A stretch of 9,798 nt of DNA from an uncultured Lachnospiraceae bacterium (lineage in GTDB: Bacteria > Bacillota > Clostridia > Lachnospirales > Lachnospiraceae): positions 1-9,798 of the forward strand of contig CACYBJ010000228.1 in the NCBI GenBank assembly GCA_902772565.1, written 5' to 3'. The position numbers and the translations under genes were made by a program. Positions 6,411 to 9,798 of the stretch are shown here, piece by piece (the stretch's first letter is position 1; every line of letters begins with the position of its first letter). Below the pieces are notes generated by a model. The model saw nothing but the letters and a program-made list of their open reading frames with translations, was not told the DNA's origin and made no database searches.

Positions 6411-7181
6411 TTAACAGTATTTGAGCACTTCCGCCTTGATTCTGCCCTTCTTCGTTTCACCGAAGGAACCGGTAAATTTAAACTTACCGTACCCTCTGAC
6501 AGAGAATATGTCACCGTCCTTTAAGGACTTGCTGTTTTCCGTGCAGACTCTTCCGTTTAAAGTAACTTTTTCGCTCTGGAAAAGCCTTATCATTTCGCTT
6601 CGCGAGCACTTTGTTACCGCTGCCGCAACTGCGTCAAATCTGAGAGATGAAACAGTAATCCCCACCGGCACAAGTTCCGGCCCCAGTTCACGGAGTTCAT
6701 CCTCGCCGGAGGCGATTTCGCAGACCACGGTGGTATGTTTTACGCGGTTAAGATTCTCGCAGATATAATCCGCTATACTGTCACTGCAGATAACGTAGGC
6801 CGCCTTTCCGTTTTTGACGGGAATGTCACCCAGCACCTTTCTGTCAATTCCCAGGTTCATAAGAGCTCCCAGGAAATCCCTGTGGGTTAGCTCATCGGAA
6901 AACTTCGGAGCCAGAGGTTTCACTTTTATAACGGTTATGGGCCATGTGGGATCATAACCGAATTCCTCGGGACTTCCAAAGGCCACCATGCATCTTTCCG
7001 CCTCGGGATAACCTCCGAAAACACTGTAGGTGATAAAAGACAGCGAACCCGCCGAATCCTTAAGATCGGCCAGTTCGCCTGTAGATAAAAAGCCCGAGAA
7101 GGCATATGTATTTTTTGCATATGCCTTCTCGCTGAGGTCTTTCATTCTGGATAGAAATTGATTCTTTTCGTTTCCGTTCAT
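6411..7181 (-). CDS. ylmH: YlmH-type S4-domain RNA-binding protein
   Basis: At 256 residues it matches the usual length of YlmH, a cytoplasmic ribosome-associated protein of Firmicutes related to the ribosome quality-control factor RqcP. The conserved early segment MKDLSEKAYAKNTYAFSGFL (13-32) and the family signature HRDFLGALMNLGIDRKVLGDI (100-120) are clear. The S4 RNA-binding domain covers about 178-235 (SSLRFDAVAAAVTKCSRSE, then LNGR and the GDIFSVRGYGKF strand). In many Firmicutes ylmH sits beside divIVA/sepF; here it stands 3 nt after a cellulase stop codon. No Shine-Dalgarno precedes the ATG at 7181, so it probably depends on translational coupling. Codons about 17-29 form a 14-bp perfect inverted repeat in the mRNA. 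The next gene begins 26 nt after its stop. Confidence 0.9.
   Translation of the reverse strand: MNGNEKNQFLSRMKDLSEKAYAKNTYAFSGFLSTGELADLKDSAGSLSFITYSVFGGYPEAERCMVAFGSPEEFGYDPTWPITVIKVKPLAPKFSDELTHRDFLGALMNLGIDRKVLGDIPVKNGKAAYVICSDSIADYICENLNRVKHTTVVCEIASGEDELRELGPELVPVGITVSSLRFDAVAAAVTKCSRSEMIRLFQSEKVTLNGRVCTENSKSLKDGDIFSVRGYGKFKFTGSFGETKKGRIKAEVLKYC
7095..7131 (-). repeat. 14-bp perfect inverted repeat inside ylmH
   Basis: The arms CGAGAAGGCATATG (7095-7108) and CATATGCCTTCTCG (7118-7131) are exact reverse complements around a 9-nt spacer. In the ylmH message this gives a strong stem-loop beginning about 50 nt after the start codon and covering codons for EKAYAKNTYAFS. No T-tract follows on either strand, so it is not an ordinary terminator. 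It could slow ribosomes, be cut or protect the message between cellulase and ylmH, or be a DNA-binding site. Confidence 0.9.
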
Positions 7182-7184
7182 AGA

Positions 7185-9419
7185 TTAATTCTTGGATGCA
7201 AGCAGGTAGATAAGAGGTGAATTCCAGTAAATTGCTATCTCGTTGCAGGAGTAACTCTGATCGTTGTCAACATAGCACATTGCCGGTGACTGTCCAAAGA
7301 GTACTGCCTTTGCATAAGGATCTTCGAGATTGGAATTGGCACCGCCGATAAGCATTCCGATCATTGCCTCACCCAGAACCTGAGACGGTCTGTGGTGCGG
7401 ATGCTTCGGAGATACTTCGCCGTAGCCTGTTACGAAGCATATGCCTAACGGATTGTTTCCGAGTACGTAATCAAGTTTCTTCTGAGCCAGTACTTTGTAG
7501 CTGTCATCGCCGGTGATCTTGTAGGCTATCATAAGAGCCATACCGTCGTTGGCGATGGACATGTTGCTGCCCCAAGGATAGGAAGTAAGTCCCGTGAAGT
7601 AACTTGTCTTTTCGGAGTTTCCGACCATCTTGTCAACGTAGGCGATGTAGGATGCCTTGGCTGTTTCAACCACATCACTGATGGCATCGTCGCCGTAAAG
7701 AGCAAGGTCGGCAAATGCGTAGGATGCGATCATCTGCCATCCGAAACCGTTCTTTCCGTTTACGGAAATCCAGGTTCTGACGTCATCCGCAAGTTCAGTG
7801 TGTCCTGCGAGATAGAGTTCCGTTGCAGCCCAAAGCCACTCATCGTTAAGAGTTGTGTCGGAATATTCGCCGGTAACAATATCGGTTGGGTTCTTGAATC
7901 CCTTTGGCTTCTCCATGAGATTCATGCTGAGCCATGCACCGTAGGCTGCATTGCCGCACTCTTCCGCAAAGGTCTTGTCAAAGTCTGCATATATTACGGA
8001 TGCTTCAGCCATTACAGCCGCGAAATCTGCAGTTGCAGCAAAGGACACAGGAGAAAGGATGAGCTGGTCGGTTTCTTCTGTGGCTGCCACGGTTTCAGGG
8101 AAGTTTGCACAGGTTACCTTGTGATAAACTCCGCCGTCTTCGGCCTGCATCTTAAGCATCCACTCAAGTTCGTATCTTGCCTCGTCAAGAATGTCCGGAA
8201 CACCGTTTCCGCTTTCCGGAATTCCGAGATTATCATCGTCGGCATTATAGTCTTCATAGGCAAGGAAAAGGTCTTTAACTGTCTTTGCGCCGGGAACAAC
8301 ATATCGTCCGAAGTCACCTGCGTCATGCCAGCCGCCGCTTACTTCCTTCTTTGTTTCGGTTCCGTAAACTACTGCTTCGCCCGTATGGCATGCTTCATGG
8401 GCAAATGCCCCTGCGATTTCTTCGGTTATTTCCGTACCGCATCTCTGCTTGTAAAGCATAACAACAGCGTCGCGGTAAACCGGAGCGTAGGCATCGTCAG
8501 CAATCACAAAGCTGTAACTCTCACCTGTGGAGCAGGTTACATAATAGGTTCCGGGAGTTGTAAGTTCGGAGAAATCGCCTCTCTGAACACCGGTGTTGGA
8601 ACCGGTATCGTATACAGAATCGCCAAAGGTTCCGTTAAATACGATCTCGCCTGTTTCTTCATTGATTACGTCGAAAGTTGTTTCTTCTCTGGACTTAACA
8701 ATTACAGTCTTTACATCGTCGGTCTTAAAACCGATCTGGCTGACTGTAACGTCAGGGTATTCAGGAAGTCCTTCAAGCACTTCGGCATTGCTGGAATCCT
8801 TAACTGTAAGAAGGATGTTGTCAAAGTATACCGCATGGCTGCCCGGATCCTTGTCCATGTCCTCCTGAAGACCCATGTTAAATACAAGTCTCGGAGCAGG
8901 ATCGGACTGCTCTGTCATTTCAAACTCAGCTGTAATAGTTTTAGTGTCGGGACCAATCTGAACATAATCACCGGCATATGCATGATAATCGCCGCCGTTA
9001 ATCTGAATTCTCCATTCAATGGTTCTTTCAATATCGGAAGACACGTCAAAACTGTAACTGTAAACGCCGCCCTGGTTAAGCGCAAAACCGTCGTAGTAAA
9101 TCTGGCAGCCGTAATCTACGTAGCCGCAGTTTTCAATGTCAACTTCCAGCTTGTCTCCGGGGTTTTTAATGTCGCAGGTACCGCCCTTGGTATAGACGGT
9201 AAAACCGGCAGTATCTCCGTCATCGAAGTCCAGATTTACAACTTCCATGCCGTCTTCTATTTTGCCGGAATTGTTCTTCTTATCATTGCCTGATTTCTTG
9301 TCGGTATTCTCCGCAGCAGGTTTCGTCTCTTCCGTCTTTTTCCCGGACTTACCGCAGGACACTGTACTGAGTGCCATAACCACTGCCAGAGAAAAAGCTG
9401 CTATTCTTTTAAGTCTCAT
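7185..9419 (-). CDS. Glycoside hydrolase family 9 cellulase, lipoprotein, with N-terminal CBM-like and Ig-like domains
   Basis: This is a 744-residue beta-1,4-glucanase predicted to be anchored outside the membrane. Residues 1-22 are a signal with a lipoprotein-like end TVSC (C22; Thr at -3 is not ideal). A Lys/Glu/Thr-rich linker (23-56) follows. Residues about 58-207 look like a CBM4/9-type carbohydrate-binding module, and about 222-308 like the Ig-like domain found before many GH9 catalytic domains. The catalytic domain (about 312-742) has SGGWHDAGDFGRY with catalytic Asp366/Asp369, PHHRPS (674-679), and the terminal signature YSCNEIAIYWNSPL with the presumed acid Glu727. No dockerin or SLH domain is present. 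The ATG at 9419 is preferred to the GTG at 9434 because GGAGG (9425-9429) lies 5 nt upstream of it, inside the longer reading. Endo- versus exo-action cannot be told from sequence. Confidence 0.95.
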   Translation of the reverse strand: MRLKRIAAFSLAVVMALSTVSCGKSGKKTEETKPAAENTDKKSGNDKKNNSGKIEDGMEVVNLDFDDGDTAGFTVYTKGGTCDIKNPGDKLEVDIENCGYVDYGCQIYYDGFALNQGGVYSYSFDVSSDIERTIEWRIQINGGDYHAYAGDYVQIGPDTKTITAEFEMTEQSDPAPRLVFNMGLQEDMDKDPGSHAVYFDNILLTVKDSSNAEVLEGLPEYPDVTVSQIGFKTDDVKTVIVKSREETTFDVINEETGEIVFNGTFGDSVYDTGSNTGVQRGDFSELTTPGTYYVTCSTGESYSFVIADDAYAPVYRDAVVMLYKQRCGTEITEEIAGAFAHEACHTGEAVVYGTETKKEVSGGWHDAGDFGRYVVPGAKTVKDLFLAYEDYNADDDNLGIPESGNGVPDILDEARYELEWMLKMQAEDGGVYHKVTCANFPETVAATEETDQLILSPVSFAATADFAAVMAEASVIYADFDKTFAEECGNAAYGAWLSMNLMEKPKGFKNPTDIVTGEYSDTTLNDEWLWAATELYLAGHTELADDVRTWISVNGKNGFGWQMIASYAFADLALYGDDAISDVVETAKASYIAYVDKMVGNSEKTSYFTGLTSYPWGSNMSIANDGMALMIAYKITGDDSYKVLAQKKLDYVLGNNPLGICFVTGYGEVSPKHPHHRPSQVLGEAMIGMLIGGANSNLEDPYAKAVLFGQSPAMCYVDNDQSYSCNEIAIYWNSPLIYLLASKN

Positions 9420-9454
9420 GGTGACCTCCCCCACAAATAAAATAAACTGTTTTT

Positions 9455-9483
9455 ATTATACAAACTATCTACCTATAAGGCAA
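9455..9483 (-). promoter_or_regulatory. Promoter of the cellulase-ylmH-MBL unit
   Basis: On the minus strand TTGCCT (9483-9478) and a perfect TATAAT (9460-9455) are exactly 17 nt apart. Transcription would start near 9448, leaving a leader of about 29 nt that contains the GGGGGAGG ribosome binding site. This is the strongest promoter match in the window. Confidence 0.82.
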
Positions 9484-9641
9484 ATGAATTAGATATGAAC
9501 AATGTAAAGGGATTAATTTGTGACCATCCCATCTTTGCACTCCTCGATTTCGGCATTTTTAAATGCATATGCCGTATTATACGTCATTTATCATTTATTT
9601 TTATAAAATTTTCCAAACAGTGATTCTATTTTAAAAATATG

Positions 9642-9650
9642 TGTTATATT
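9642..9650 (+). promoter_or_regulatory. Extended -10 promoter for the rightward gene at the right edge
   Basis: TGT-TATATT is an extended -10 element (TGn followed by a five-of-six -10 box). No strong -35 box is seen at normal spacing (TGATTC at 18 nt), which extended -10 promoters tolerate. Transcription would start near 9657, giving a leader of about 84 nt before the ATG at 9741. Confidence 0.5.
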
Positions 9651-9740
9651 ATTCTTGCAACACACAAAGGACGAGGTTAACCGCTCAATGTGATGTTTCT
9701 TTATAAGACCAGAGAACCAAGGCAAAAGGAAGTGATCATT

Positions 9741-9798
9741 ATGGCAGGAAGGCTTACAAATCATTCAAATTCATTTAACATGACACATTTTCAGAAGA
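9741..9798 (+). CDS. 5' end of a rightward gene of unknown function (cut by the window edge)
   Basis: Only 19 codons are present: MAGRLTNHSNSFNMTHFQK. They are open to the edge and preceded by AAGGAA (9726-9731) with a 9-nt spacer and by an extended -10 promoter. No family can be recognised from this much. An in-frame ATG at 9693 would add 16 residues (MFLYKTREPRQKEVII) but has no ribosome binding site at normal distance, so 9741 is preferred. The gene is divergent from the cellulase unit. Confidence 0.5.
   Translation, partial: MAGRLTNHSNSFNMTHFQK

Larger units (their letters stand above)
9420..9740. other. Divergent intergenic region between the cellulase unit and a rightward gene
   Basis: These 321 nt hold promoters for both directions and no credible complete gene. 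Near the middle is a nested dyad: GCATTT-TT-AAATGC (9553-9566) within CGGCAT (9551-9556) / ATGCCG (9569-9574), followed by the short palindrome GTATTATAC. A perfect GGTTAACC palindrome (9675-9682) lies in the rightward leader. Any of these could be a regulator site shared by the divergent genes; none matches an operator I can name. The remaining sequence is plain AT-rich spacer. Confidence 0.5.

Noticed and set aside
5938..6414. Plus-strand open frame of 158 residues opposite the MBL lipoprotein gene
   Set aside because: It is antisense to well-supported coding sequence; its translation shows no domain, and I judged it an antisense shadow.
7800..9293. Long (497-residue) plus-strand open frame opposite the GH9 cellulase gene
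   Set aside because: It is fully antisense to a gene with clear GH9 catalytic motifs and a strong promoter and ribosome binding site. Its translation is Cys-rich with no recognisable domain, and codon bias of the real gene explains the absence of stops.
9420..9434. GTG at 9434 as start of the cellulase
   Set aside because: The extra five codons contain the GGAGG site itself, and the signal peptide begins properly at the ATG at 9419.

Overview
The window looks like chromosome of a Firmicute of the Lachnospiraceae, probably close to Butyrivibrio or Pseudobutyrivibrio. This rests on the gene content (a GH9 cellulase lipoprotein, a YdiF-type CoA-transferase, a Cys-containing XRE regulator of a kind I associate with Clostridia), the strong GGAGG-type ribosome binding sites, the low-to-moderate G+C and the AT-rich spacers. 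The genus is inference. I see no tRNA, rRNA, CRISPR array, transposase or phage gene.

Layout. Almost everything is read leftward on the minus strand. At the left edge a short G+C-rich stretch of unknown nature (1-93) is followed by a strong bidirectional-looking hairpin terminator (105-139) that ends a leftward unit: class I CoA-transferase (start corrected to 2999), then O-acetylhomoserine sulfhydrylase metY (1430). The CoA-transferase has a clear promoter (TTGACT-17-TAAAAT). metY may also have a promoter of its own that overlaps the CoA-transferase stop codon.

From 3229 one gene runs rightward: an XRE-family regulator with a C-x3-C-x3-C motif, preceded by a perfect 7-bp inverted repeat at an operator-like position. 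It meets, with a 5-nt gap, the end of a leftward pair: a 105-aa protein made of 14-residue 'FGDNxYxNG' units and a CPCC zinc-ribbon/cyclase fusion. The fusion contains a near-perfect internal ribosome binding site and start codon exactly at the domain border, so it may make two products.

From 9419 leftward lies a tight three-gene unit: GH9 cellulase lipoprotein, ylmH (S4-domain ribosome-associated protein) and a ComEC-like metallo-beta-lactamase lipoprotein. It has a strong promoter (TTGCCT-17-TATAAT). The two downstream genes lack visible Shine-Dalgarno sequences, which suggests translational coupling. Inside the start of ylmH is a 14-bp perfect inverted repeat. A divergent spacer separates this unit from the first codons of a rightward gene that runs off the right edge.

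How they work together. The cellulase and the MBL lipoprotein are both predicted to be tethered outside the membrane, whereas ylmH is a cytoplasmic translation factor, so the operon links unlike functions. metY and the CoA-transferase fit amino-acid/acyl-CoA metabolism. The most unusual items are the cyclase fusion with internal start, the ylmH hairpin, the periodic protein with its structured leader, and the XRE gene with its operator-like repeat. I found no clearly new multi-gene defence or mobile system.
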